From: DATEJJ01 sp039649115
GTDB lineage: Bacteria > Actinomycetota > Actinomycetes > Mycobacteriales > Micromonosporaceae
Direction of reading: 5' to 3'
Length of the DNA stretch: 64,000 nt
Assembly: GCA_039649115.1 (NCBI GenBank)
Contig: JBBWZQ010000040.1
Coordinates: 1 to 64,000 of the forward strand
Below, piece after piece: positions 24,225-31,998 of the stretch. The position numbers and the translations under genes were made by a program. Numbering within the stretch: the stretch's first letter is position 1; each line of letters opens with the position of its first letter. The notes beneath the pieces were generated by a model, which was not told where the DNA came from, did no database searches, and saw only the letters and a list, made by a program, of their open reading frames with translations.

Positions 24225-24239
24225 ACCTTGGCCGTGCAA
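24211..24239 (-). promoter_or_regulatory. Promoter of the arsR-like/SRPBCC operon
   Basis: On the minus strand TTGCAC (24239-24234), a 17-bp spacer and TACTCT (24216-24211). The predicted start of transcription falls at or one to three bases before GTG 24202, so the transcript is leaderless or nearly so. Confidence 0.7.
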
Positions 24240-24365
24240 GGGGCTGGTGACGGCGTTCTTACAGACACCGCGACGGCGGCGCCGGTCCCGTCCGGGCCGC
24301 TAGGCTGGCGGCGGCGCTGCCGTCGGGCCAGGGCGGCCCACGTGCCTATCCGGAGGTGCCGACCC

Positions 24366-25379
24366 GTGTCCACCACTGAAGCAGCCCCGACCCCGGTCGA
24401 CCAGCGCGATGCGGGCGGCCGGCAGGGTTGGCAGATCGGGTCCGTCGAAGTCCTCATCATGGTGCTTGTCCTGGTCGTGTCGCTCCAGGCGCCGATCAGG
24501 CGGGCGGCGGCTGCCGCGCCCGCCGTGCAGAGCTGGATGACGGTGTTCATCGCGGTGGTCACCCAGGCCCTGCCGTTCCTCGTCCTCGGCGTGCTGCTGT
24601 CGGCGGTCATCGCGGTCTTCGTCCCGCCGGCTCTGTTCACCCGGGCCCTGCCGAAACAGCCCGCCCTCGCGGTGCCGGTCGCCGGGGTGGCCGGGGTGGT
24701 CCTGCCCGGCTGCGAATGCGCCTCCGTCCCGGTGGCCGGAGCGCTGGTGCGCCGGGGCGTCACCCCGGCCGCGGCGTTGACGTTCCTGCTCTCCGCGCCG
24801 GCCATCAACCCGATCGTGTTGACCGCCACCGCCGTCGCGTTTCCCCGCAACCCGGAGATGGTCTTCGCCCGGTTCGGCGCGAGCCTGCTCGTGGCGTGCG
24901 CGATGGGCTGGCTGTGGCTGCGGCTGGGCCGCACGGACTGGATGCGCACTCCGGCCCGCCCGTCGTTCGAGGACCAGGGCAAGGGGGCGGCGTTCTGGGG
25001 GTCCGTGCGGCACGACGTGATGCACGCCGGCGGCTTCCTCGTCGTCGGCGCGATGGCGGCGGCCACACTCAAAGCCGTGGTACCGGCCGCCTGGCTGTAC
25101 ACCGTGGCGGGCATCCCGGTGGTGTCGATCCTCGCGCTCGCCGTCCTCGCGGTGCTGTTGTCGATCTGCTCCGAGGCGGACGCGTTCGTGGCGGCGTCCC
25201 TGTCCCAGTTCTCGCTCACCGCCCGGCTCGCGTTCCTCGTCGTCGGACCGATGATCGACCTGAAACTGTTCGCGATGCAGGCCGGCACGTTCGGCCGGGG
25301 GTTCGCGCTGCGGTTCGCCCCCGCCACCTTCACCCTGGCCGTCCTGGTGGCGGCCCTGGTCGGGGCGGTACTGCTGTGA
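24366..25379 (+). CDS. DUF318-family permease (YcgR/ArsP_1-like)
   Basis: A 337-residue membrane protein with about eight to nine hydrophobic helices. It contains the family hallmarks 'LPGCECASVPVAGAL' (about residue 115-130) and 'LSICSEADAFVAASL', conserved Cys motifs of the DUF318/ArsP_1 permeases that suggest metal or metalloid handling. The start is GTG 24366, with GGAGGT eight bases upstream; the open frame begins earlier. It is coupled to the next gene by a GTGA overlap, the conserved YcgR-YcgQ pair also found in Bacillus. The transported substrate is unknown; I saw no Zur box. Confidence 0.88.
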   Translation: MSTTEAAPTPVDQRDAGGRQGWQIGSVEVLIMVLVLVVSLQAPIRRAAAAAPAVQSWMTVFIAVVTQALPFLVLGVLLSAVIAVFVPPALFTRALPKQPALAVPVAGVAGVVLPGCECASVPVAGALVRRGVTPAAALTFLLSAPAINPIVLTATAVAFPRNPEMVFARFGASLLVACAMGWLWLRLGRTDWMRTPARPSFEDQGKGAAFWGSVRHDVMHAGGFLVVGAMAAATLKAVVPAAWLYTVAGIPVVSILALAVLAVLLSICSEADAFVAASLSQFSLTARLAFLVVGPMIDLKLFAMQAGTFGRGFALRFAPATFTLAVLVAALVGAVLL

Positions 25380-26083
25380 ACCGCAAGGCGCAAGGGATCG
25401 TGCTGCTCCTGGTCGGCGCCGCGATCCTGCGTGCCAGCCTCACCGACCTCTATCTCCGTTACGTCAAGGCCGGGCTGCGCCCGTTGCTGCTGGTGGCCGG
25501 CGCGGTCCTGATCGTCGCCGCGCTCGCCACATTCTGGTACGAGTGGCGCTCGGCCCGCGCTCGCCGGCCGGCGGAGCACGAGCACCGGGAGCCGCGCGTC
25601 GCCTGGCTCCTCGTCCTGCCGCTGTTCGCCCTCATCCTGGTCGCCCCGCCCGCGCTGGGCTCCTACGCCGCCGACCGCACCGGGACCGCCCTGCAACCGC
25701 CCGGCGACTTCCCGCACCTACCCGCCGGTGACCCCCTCGACATCACGGTCCACGACTACGCCGCACGCGCCGTCTACGACCACGGGCGGTCCCTGGGCGA
25801 CCGGCGGATCAGGATCACCGGCTTCCTCACCGCCGGCCGCCAGGGCCGCGCGCCGTACCTCACCCGCATGGTCTTCAACTGCTGCGCCGCCGACGCCCAG
25901 CCCATCAAGGTGGGCCTTGCCGGGCAGGTTCCGAACGCCGTGCCGTCCGGTACCTGGCTCGTCGTCGTCGGCACCTACACGAGCACACAGATCAAGGACG
26001 ACATCAACGGCGGGCCGATCCCGTTCATCGACGTCAGTCAGGCCCGGCAGATCCGGGCCCCGCAGTACCCGTACGAGATCTGA
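25376..26083 (+). CDS. TIGR03943-family membrane protein (YcgQ-like), permease partner
   Basis: A 235-residue protein with two N-terminal helix pairs (about 8-50 and 78-98) and a long extracytoplasmic C-terminal domain. The latter carries 'RIRITGFLTA', 'LTRMVFNCCAADAQP' and 'GTWLVVVGTY', the conserved TIGR03943 core with an adjacent Cys pair in 'FNCCAADA' that could bind metal. GTG 25376 overlaps the permease stop (GTGA), so the two form one translational unit and probably one complex. Its last 50 bases overlap the convergent FhuF-like gene. Confidence 0.86.
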   Translation: MNRKAQGIVLLLVGAAILRASLTDLYLRYVKAGLRPLLLVAGAVLIVAALATFWYEWRSARARRPAEHEHREPRVAWLLVLPLFALILVAPPALGSYAADRTGTALQPPGDFPHLPAGDPLDITVHDYAARAVYDHGRSLGDRRIRITGFLTAGRQGRAPYLTRMVFNCCAADAQPIKVGLAGQVPNAVPSGTWLVVVGTYTSTQIKDDINGGPIPFIDVSQARQIRAPQYPYEI

Positions 26084-26807
26084 CGGCGGGCAGGGGGCAG
26101 TCGCCGCAGGTACCGGCGCCGTCGAGGCGGTAGTACAGGCAGCAGCTGCGGCGCCGGAAGTGCAACTGCCCGTCCCGAACCGTGAGGTCGCCGCTGCCGC
26201 GGAGCGGGCCGTGGTCCAGCAGCGCGAGCCCGGTCTGGCGGCGGCTGCCCAGCGGTACGGCAAGGGTGCGCAGCGCGCCGGTGATGCCGGAGGCGACGTT
26301 GCCCCACAGCAGCCCCGCCGCGATCGGAGTGACCGCCCGGACGGCGTCGATGAACGGTCGCAGGTGGCCGTCGAGGACGGTGGCGCACCAGGCCCGCCGG
26401 AGGAGGTCTTCGCGGGCGCGCCAGCCGGACGGGTGGGGCAGGCCGAGGACGAACCCGGTCTGCGGGGCGTACCGGTAGTGGATCCGGGTAGGTCGCGCGT
26501 CGAGCAGGATCCCGTCGCGGAGCAGTACGGCGAGCGTCGGGCCGACCAGGCGGGCGGCGTAGCCGAGCACGACCAGGGACGCGGCCACCCGCCGCTCCGG
26601 GTGGTCGAGCCGGTGCTGGACGGCGTCGACCAGGCGTCCGGCGGCGCTGGCCCGCGGGTCCGGGGTGGCGGGTGCGCAGAGGCGCTCGGCGGGCAGGCCG
26701 GTCCCCGTGCCGATGCCCAGCAGCGGGTTGCCGGCACCGGCACGTGCCATCGCCCCCGCAAGCTCGTCCGGAGCAACCGGGTCGAAGCCAGGTCCGGGAT
26801 GCGTCAA
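26034..26807 (-). CDS. FhuF-like [2Fe-2S] ferric iron reductase family protein
   Basis: A 257-residue protein whose C-terminus carries the FhuF-type cluster motif 'RRSCCLYYR' followed by 'GTCGDCPL', that is CC-x10-C-x2-C, which in FhuF binds a [2Fe-2S] cluster that reduces iron in siderophores. The centre ('GNVASGITGALRTLA') matches the family's weakly conserved helical domain. No siderophore transporter is nearby. Start TTG 26807 is doubtful; an internal ATG (before 'ARAGAGNP') is possible. The 3' end overlaps the YcgQ-like gene by 50 bp, the largest such overlap here. Confidence 0.8.
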   Translation of the reverse strand: MTHPGPGFDPVAPDELAGAMARAGAGNPLLGIGTGTGLPAERLCAPATPDPRASAAGRLVDAVQHRLDHPERRVAASLVVLGYAARLVGPTLAVLLRDGILLDARPTRIHYRYAPQTGFVLGLPHPSGWRAREDLLRRAWCATVLDGHLRPFIDAVRAVTPIAAGLLWGNVASGITGALRTLAVPLGSRRQTGLALLDHGPLRGSGDLTVRDGQLHFRRRSCCLYYRLDGAGTCGDCPLPAVRSRTGTAGPGSAGPD

Positions 26808-27088
26808 GCCGGCCTCAGATGCCCGGCCGGGGGGTCAGCCGGCGCGCGAGGACCGCCGCACCCGCGGCGCCAGGGGGCAGAGCCGTGGCCGCGGCCATCG
26901 GGAGACCTCCTCGGGATCGCGCGTCCCACTCGGTGGTGTCGATGGCGGGGTGAGGTCTTGACTTCCGGCCGACGCTACGGGCGGCCGGCGAGCGGTGTCA
27001 ACACGACTCACGGTCGCGGGCTCTATCGTCGATCCCAGCACCCGTGGACGCAGCGGGTACGGATCCAGCGAGCGAGGAAGGGCGGCCG

Positions 27089-28216
27089 ATGCGGCGACGC
27101 GCGTGCCTGGGACTGGCCGGTCTGGTGGCGGTGGCCGGCTGTACCAGCAAGGGCTCACCCGACCCGGCACCACCGGGTACCGGCTCGGGTGCCAGTACCG
27201 GTGCCACCGGTACGCCATCGCGAACGCCGACCTCGGCGGCCGCCGCCCCGGGTCCGCCGGCGGTCGTCGCGACCGGGCTGAACGTGCCCTGGGCACTGGC
27301 CTTCCTGCCGACCGGCGAGGCACTCGTCAGCGAGCGGGACACCGGCCGGATCCTGCGCGTACCGGCCGGCGGCGGTACCCCGACGGTGGTGATGCGCATC
27401 CCCGGCGTCGCCACCGACACGGCGGAGGGGGGCCTGCTCGGCCTTGCCGTGTCACCCAGCTACCCGGCCGACCACCTGGTCTACGCGTACCACACCACCC
27501 GCACCGACAACCGCATCGTCCGGTTCCCGCTCGGCGGCACCGTGCAGCCGATCCTCACCGGCCTGCGCCGCGGCTCCATCCACAATGGAGGCCGCATCGC
27601 CTTCGGACCGGACGGCAAGCTGTACGCCGGCGTCGGCGAGACCGGGATGAAGCCCCTCGCCCAGCAGCGCGCCGCGCTCAACGGCAAGATCCTGCGCATC
27701 AACCCGGACGGCAGCGTGCCCGCCGGCAACCCGTTCCCGGGATCGCCGGTCTGGACCTACGGGCATCGCAACGTGCAGGGACTGGCCTGGGACCAGGCCG
27801 GCCGGCTGTGGGCCACCGAGTTCGGCCAGAACCGCCTCGACGAGGTCAACCTGATCCAGCCCGGCCACAACTACGGCTGGCCCAACGTGGAAGGCGCCGG
27901 CAACACCCACGGTGGCACCTACACCAATCCGATGGTCACCTGGCCGACCAGCCAGGCGTCGCCCAGCGGCGCGGCGATCATCGGTACCACCATGTACATC
28001 GGCGCCCTGCGCGGCCAGGCTCTCCTGCGGGTCACCCTCGACGGCACCCGGGCCAGCGCCGCACCGCCACTGTTCCGCAACACCTACGGACGCATCAGGG
28101 CCGTGGCCGCGGCGCCCGACGGGCGGCTGTGGTTCACCACCTCCAACCGCGACGGTCGCGGCAACCCGCGCTCCGGCGACGACAAGATCATTGCCCTGGC
28201 GGTTCCGGCCGGTTGA
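27089..28216 (+). CDS. PQQ-dependent sugar dehydrogenase lipoprotein (Glu/Sorbosone dehydrogenase family)
   Basis: A 375-residue exported lipoprotein. The signal is 'MRRRACLGLAGLVAVAGC' with lipobox VAGC, followed by a Gly/Ser/Thr/Pro linker and a six-bladed beta-propeller of the GSDH family. Signature stretches: 'LNVPWALAFLPTGEALVSE', 'EGGLLGLAVSPSYP', 'GRIAFGPDGKLYAGVGE', 'GHRNVQGLAWDQ' and 'GHNYGWPNVEG'. Members oxidise aldose sugars using PQQ and calcium, though actinobacterial members are mostly uncharacterised. ATG 27089 is preferred over one 45 bases upstream because it gives a clean lipoprotein signal and follows AGGAAGGG. Overlaps the monooxygenase gene by 29 bp. Confidence 0.9.
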   Translation: MRRRACLGLAGLVAVAGCTSKGSPDPAPPGTGSGASTGATGTPSRTPTSAAAAPGPPAVVATGLNVPWALAFLPTGEALVSERDTGRILRVPAGGGTPTVVMRIPGVATDTAEGGLLGLAVSPSYPADHLVYAYHTTRTDNRIVRFPLGGTVQPILTGLRRGSIHNGGRIAFGPDGKLYAGVGETGMKPLAQQRAALNGKILRINPDGSVPAGNPFPGSPVWTYGHRNVQGLAWDQAGRLWATEFGQNRLDEVNLIQPGHNYGWPNVEGAGNTHGGTYTNPMVTWPTSQASPSGAAIIGTTMYIGALRGQALLRVTLDGTRASAAPPLFRNTYGRIRAVAAAPDGRLWFTTSNRDGRGNPRSGDDKIIALAVPAG

Positions 28217-29756
28217 GCCAGCGGGTGAGGTAGCCGTCCACGCCCGCCAGATCGGTGCCGCGCGAGCGGTGGCCGACGTGCCCGTCCGGCCGGATCAGGT
28301 ACTGCGCGGCCGTGCCGCGGCGCACGCCCAGGCGGCGCAGTGCGGTCGCGTTCTGGTCGCCGAGGTGGTGCACGGTGAGCAGGCCGCGCCACCCCCGCGC
28401 GAGGGTACCGGTGTCCGGCACCGTGCCGCACACCAGGAGGTGGTACCCGGGCGCGCGTACCAACCCGTGCAGGGTGCCGGTCTGTCCATTGTGGAGTACG
28501 GGCGCGTCGGGCAGCCGGTCGCCGGCCCGGGGCCCACGCCGCGGTGGCCGGTCTCCCTCGCTGCTGGCCGGGCTGTCCCGGTACCGGATGCCGAGCTGCG
28601 CGACGGTGCGCAGGCCGGCGGCGCGCACCGCCTGGGAGCGCAGCACCAGCGGCGCGAGGACCGGCAGCAGCCGGGTACGGGCGACCCGTACCACGGGACG
28701 GCCGGTAGTGCCGAGCGTGAACAGCCGGTCGGTCATCCGCAGCACGGCGTGCCCGACCGGGGCGCGCTCGGCTTCGTAGGTGTCCAGCAGCGCCTCGCGG
28801 CCCTGGTTCTGGGTGACCAGCCCGAGCTTCCAACCGAGGTTGACCGAGTCCTGGATGCCGGTGTTCATGCCCTGGCCACCGGCCGGGCTGTGGATGTGCG
28901 CCGCGTCGCCGGCCAGGAACACCCGCCCGGACCGGTACCGGCCGGCGCCGCGCAGGTGGACGCGGAAGTCCGTCAGCCAGACCGGGTCCCGCAGCCGGGG
29001 CGGGTCCGCCGCCTGACTGTCCACAATGGCCTGCAGCTCGTCGAGCGTCACGGTGCCCTCGTGGCCGTCCGGCCGGATCGCGAGCATCCGCCAGGTGGCG
29101 GGCTGGCCGAGCGGGAAGAAGAACAGGATGCCGGCATCCGTCGGGTAGGCGTGCGCGGCACCGGGCTCCAGCCCGTCGGCCTCCAGGTCGGCCAGGACGA
29201 ACGTCTGCGGGTACGCGGCGCCCTCGAACGGGATGCCGGCCTGCTCGCGTACGGTGCTGTGTGCGCCGTCGCAGCCGGCCACGTAACGCGCCCGCACCGT
29301 CTCCTCACGCCCGTCGCGGTGCCGCAGCCGGCAGGCGGCAAGCTCACCGGCCTGGTCCAGCGCGACCAGCCGCACCTCCCGTTCGACCCGGAGGCCGTGC
29401 CGGTCCAGGTGCGCGGCCAGGATGCGCTCGGTCTCGGCCTGGGACAGGAAAAACAGGAACGGGTACGGGGTGTCCCCCGCTCCGGTGGTGGACAGCGCGA
29501 CCGGCACCACCGTGTGACCGAGGTGCAGCCGCACCGCCACCGCCGGGTTGCCGGCCGCGACCAGCTCGTCGGCCACGTCCAGGGGAGCCAGGACTTCGAG
29601 GGAGCGGGGCTGGACGGCCAGCGCGCGGGACTCGTGCACCCGGTCGGCCTGCGCGTCGATCAGCCGGAACCGCGTCCCGTACGCACACAGCTCTGCGGCC
29701 AGGGTCAGGCCGGTCGGCCCGGCGCCGACGACAAGTACGTCGAGATCGGGAGTCAT
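28188..29756 (-). CDS. FAD-dependent aromatic monooxygenase (PHBH/rifampicin monooxygenase type)
   Basis: A 522-residue flavoprotein hydroxylase. The FAD-binding Rossmann motif is 'VLVVGAGPTGLTLAAEL' at the N-terminus; 'AGCDGAHSTVREQ' is the DG motif and 'RVFLAGDAAHIHSPAGGQGMN' the GD motif, split across the ribose-binding site. The C-terminal thioredoxin-like extension ('LHGLVRAPGYHLLVCG') matches the MhpA/PgaE/Rox group, which uses NAD(P)H and O2 to hydroxylate phenols, polyketides or rifamycins. ATG 29756 is 19 bp from the start of a divergent dehydrogenase gene. The substrate is not predictable. Confidence 0.9.
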   Translation of the reverse strand: MTPDLDVLVVGAGPTGLTLAAELCAYGTRFRLIDAQADRVHESRALAVQPRSLEVLAPLDVADELVAAGNPAVAVRLHLGHTVVPVALSTTGAGDTPYPFLFFLSQAETERILAAHLDRHGLRVEREVRLVALDQAGELAACRLRHRDGREETVRARYVAGCDGAHSTVREQAGIPFEGAAYPQTFVLADLEADGLEPGAAHAYPTDAGILFFFPLGQPATWRMLAIRPDGHEGTVTLDELQAIVDSQAADPPRLRDPVWLTDFRVHLRGAGRYRSGRVFLAGDAAHIHSPAGGQGMNTGIQDSVNLGWKLGLVTQNQGREALLDTYEAERAPVGHAVLRMTDRLFTLGTTGRPVVRVARTRLLPVLAPLVLRSQAVRAAGLRTVAQLGIRYRDSPASSEGDRPPRRGPRAGDRLPDAPVLHNGQTGTLHGLVRAPGYHLLVCGTVPDTGTLARGWRGLLTVHHLGDQNATALRRLGVRRGTAAQYLIRPDGHVGHRSRGTDLAGVDGYLTRWLNRPEPPGQ

Positions 29757-29775
29757 ACGAGTATCGTGCACCCGC

Positions 29776-30480
29776 GTGGATACCTTCGACGGCCGGCTGG
29801 TCGTGATCACGGGGGTGGGCGGCGCTCTGGGTGGCGGGTTGGCCCGCGCGTTCACCGATGCCGGTGCGTCGGTACTGGGCGTCGATCGGGTGCAGCCCGC
29901 CGAGGCGCACGCGGTGCCGGGCGCCCGGTACCGGACGGTCGACGTCGGGGACGACGCGGCGCTGGGCGCGTTCTTCGACGAGGAGCCCGTACCGTGGGCG
30001 GTCGTGAACACGGTGGGTGGCTTCGCCGGCCGTACCCCGCTGACCGAACTCGACCCGGACGTGCTGCTCCAGCAGTTGCGGCTCAACCTGGTCACGGCCG
30101 CGCTGATCACGAAGCACGCGCTGCGCCGGCTCCTCCCGTCGCGCGCCACCGCAAGCTCCCCGGGGCTGCCCGCCGGCGCCGGGCGGCTGGTGCACACGGC
30201 GAGCCGCTCGGCGCTCGTCACGGCGGGCGCCGGCTTCGCGTACTCGGTGAGCAAGGTGGGCGTGCTGCACCTGGTGCAGATGGCGGCGGCCGAGGTCCGC
30301 GGCAGCGGCGTCACGGTCAACTGCGTGGTGCCCTCGATCATCGACACGCCCGGCAACCGGGCCGCCATGCCGGCCGCGGACCACGACTCCTGGCCCAAGA
30401 TCCCGGACATCGCCCGGACCTACCTGTACCTCGCCTCGCCGCAGTCGGAGCTGGTCTCCGGCGCGGCGATCCCGGTCTGA
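29776..30480 (+). CDS. Short-chain dehydrogenase/reductase
   Basis: A 234-residue NAD(P)-dependent oxidoreductase. Cofactor motif 'VVITGVGGALGGGLA' (TGxxxGxG), 'VNTVGGFAG' in place of NNAG, and the catalytic Ser-Tyr-Lys with 'FAYSVSKVG' (YxxxK) are present; 'VNCVVPSIIDTPGNRAAM' follows. GTG 29776 lies ten bases after a TATCGT -10 element, so the mRNA is probably leaderless. It is divergent from a flavin monooxygenase with only 19 bp between start codons, suggesting a shared control region and perhaps a shared pathway. Confidence 0.9.
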   Translation: MDTFDGRLVVITGVGGALGGGLARAFTDAGASVLGVDRVQPAEAHAVPGARYRTVDVGDDAALGAFFDEEPVPWAVVNTVGGFAGRTPLTELDPDVLLQQLRLNLVTAALITKHALRRLLPSRATASSPGLPAGAGRLVHTASRSALVTAGAGFAYSVSKVGVLHLVQMAAAEVRGSGVTVNCVVPSIIDTPGNRAAMPAADHDSWPKIPDIARTYLYLASPQSELVSGAAIPV

Positions 30481-30525
30481 CCCGGGGGAGCGTGGGGCGT
30501 GCTCGCCTCCGCCACAACCCCGGGG

Positions 30526-31002
30526 TCAGCGGCGGTCCAGCGGACCCCACTCCCGGGCACCCTGCTCCGCGACGATCTCGTCGCTCTCCCGCAGCGCCGC
30601 CTCGCCGATCCACGCGACCGGACGGCGGCAGATCACCAGCGGCTCGTTGTCCGGGCCCCGGCCACTCTCGTCGCCCTCCAGCACCCACGGGCGCACCCCG
30701 GGCCCGCGCGCCTCGCGCAGGTGCCGGTAGTCGTACAGGCGCCGGGCCACCCACAGGCGCACCGGCCGGCCGCCCCACCAGCTCTCCACCCGCAGTGAGT
30801 TGGCCGACAGGCCGGGCAGCGGCAGGCCGGTCAGCGTGTCCCGGCTGGACTGGTCGGCGCCGCCGGCCCGCGGTACGTCGTCGTCGGGACCGCGCGACCA
30901 GCGCACATACAGCTGCCGCCCGGCACCGGCCCGCTCGACCAGATCCGCCAGCCGGTCCAGCCGCTCGATCGTGGGCATCGACGAGTCCGTACCCGCACGC
31001 AT
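30526..31002 (-). CDS. DUF6098-like conserved hypothetical protein
   Basis: A 158-residue soluble protein that I associate with the actinobacterial DUF6098 family from 'LYVRWSRGP', 'SRDTLTGLPLPGLSANSL', 'WWGGRPVRLWVARRLYDY' and 'GRGPDNEPLV'. The family has no known activity and occurs mostly in actinomycetes. ATG 31002 has GGTGAG upstream; ATG 30978 (before 'PTIERLDRL') is a possible alternative. It lies 45 bp from the convergent dehydrogenase gene and just downstream of a lipoprotein gene on the same strand. Confidence 0.75.
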   Translation of the reverse strand: MRAGTDSSMPTIERLDRLADLVERAGAGRQLYVRWSRGPDDDVPRAGGADQSSRDTLTGLPLPGLSANSLRVESWWGGRPVRLWVARRLYDYRHLREARGPGVRPWVLEGDESGRGPDNEPLVICRRPVAWIGEAALRESDEIVAEQGAREWGPLDRR

Positions 31003-31042
31003 GCGCTCACCATGCCCCAGCCGCGCCCGGGTATGCCGACGG

Positions 31043-31855
31043 TCACTCGTCCGGCAGCCGGTACCGCACCGCACCCCGTAGCTGCGCGCCGCCCGGTACC
31101 GCATAGGTCTGCCATTCCTTCACGGCGTCGGACGCCAGCGGGAACGCGGCGAGGGCGCGGCTCGCCGGTGTGCCGTCGAGATCCCGCACCAGCACGCCGG
31201 CGGTCCCCGTCGCGGTGGGCACCGGCACCCCGGCGGGCCAGGGTGCGGCCGGCGCCGGCGAGCCGGCGTCCCCGCGCACCGGCACCGCCACCAGGCGCAC
31301 CCGGGAGCTCGTGTACCGCTGCCCGCCGGCGACGATCCTGCGGTACACGGCGTCCAGCAGGTCCCGCGCGTCGTACAGGCGGGACGGGTAGGCCCGCTGT
31401 GCCCGCAGTTCGTCCACGCCGTCGGCCGAGGCGGTGTACGTGTGGCCGCCGCTGTGCACCACGATCTCGGTGGCGGGTACGTCCATGACCATCGGCGCGC
31501 CGGGTCGCCGCTGGCCGGCCTTGCCGTCGGCGAGGCACCTGACCAGGCCGGCCACCAGCGCGTCGCGCTCGGCCGGGGTCAGCTGCCCGCGGTGGAACGC
31601 GTCCGCGACGGCGAGCCCGCTGCCGTAGACGACCAGCCGGTACGGGCGGATCTCGACGGACCCGGGTGCCATGAAGCCGCCCACGAGGCGCCAGGAGGCC
31701 GCCCGTGTGACGGGGGTCACGCTTTCGCCCGGCGTGCCCGCAGGGGCTGTGCCGGAGGCGCCGGCCGCGGCTCCGGTTGCGGATGATGCCGCCCTTGCGC
31801 AGCCGGCGACCAGCACCGCCGTACCCGCGCCGGTGAGGAGGGCCCTTCGTCGCAT
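31043..31855 (-). CDS. Exported lipoprotein, function unknown
   Basis: A 270-residue protein with a clear lipoprotein signal, 'MRRRALLTGAGTAVLVAGC' (lipobox VAGC), and an Ala/Gly/Thr-rich linker. The mature part contains 'WRLVGGFMAPGSVEIRPYRLVVYG', split by a short loop, 'LTPAERDALVAGLV', 'MVMDVPATEIVVHSGGHTY' and 'GGQRYTSSRVRLVAVPV'. The 'PRLVVYGDGRVI'-like stretch is common in actinobacterial lipoproteins of unknown function. No enzyme motif is seen. ATG 31855 is about 140 bp from the divergent HtrA-like gene, so shared control is possible. Confidence 0.82.
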   Translation of the reverse strand: MRRRALLTGAGTAVLVAGCARAASSATGAAAGASGTAPAGTPGESVTPVTRAASWRLVGGFMAPGSVEIRPYRLVVYGSGLAVADAFHRGQLTPAERDALVAGLVRCLADGKAGQRRPGAPMVMDVPATEIVVHSGGHTYTASADGVDELRAQRAYPSRLYDARDLLDAVYRRIVAGGQRYTSSRVRLVAVPVRGDAGSPAPAAPWPAGVPVPTATGTAGVLVRDLDGTPASRALAAFPLASDAVKEWQTYAVPGGAQLRGAVRYRLPDE

Positions 31856-31998
31856 GTCAGTTCGACGTGCCCGCCCGGCGCCCCGTTCCGTCCTTGTAAT
31901 ACCTCTTCCGGCATTCCACAGGTGGGTTTCAGGTTACTTCCAGCGAGGCACGTTCTACTTGGACGGGAGCATCGGGCACGGGTCCCGGAGGGATTGGG

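Noticed and set aside
27912..31106. A 1064-codon plus-strand frame across the sugar dehydrogenase, monooxygenase and dehydrogenase genes
   Set aside because: It runs through three recognised genes in other frames or strands and has no domain motif or credible start.
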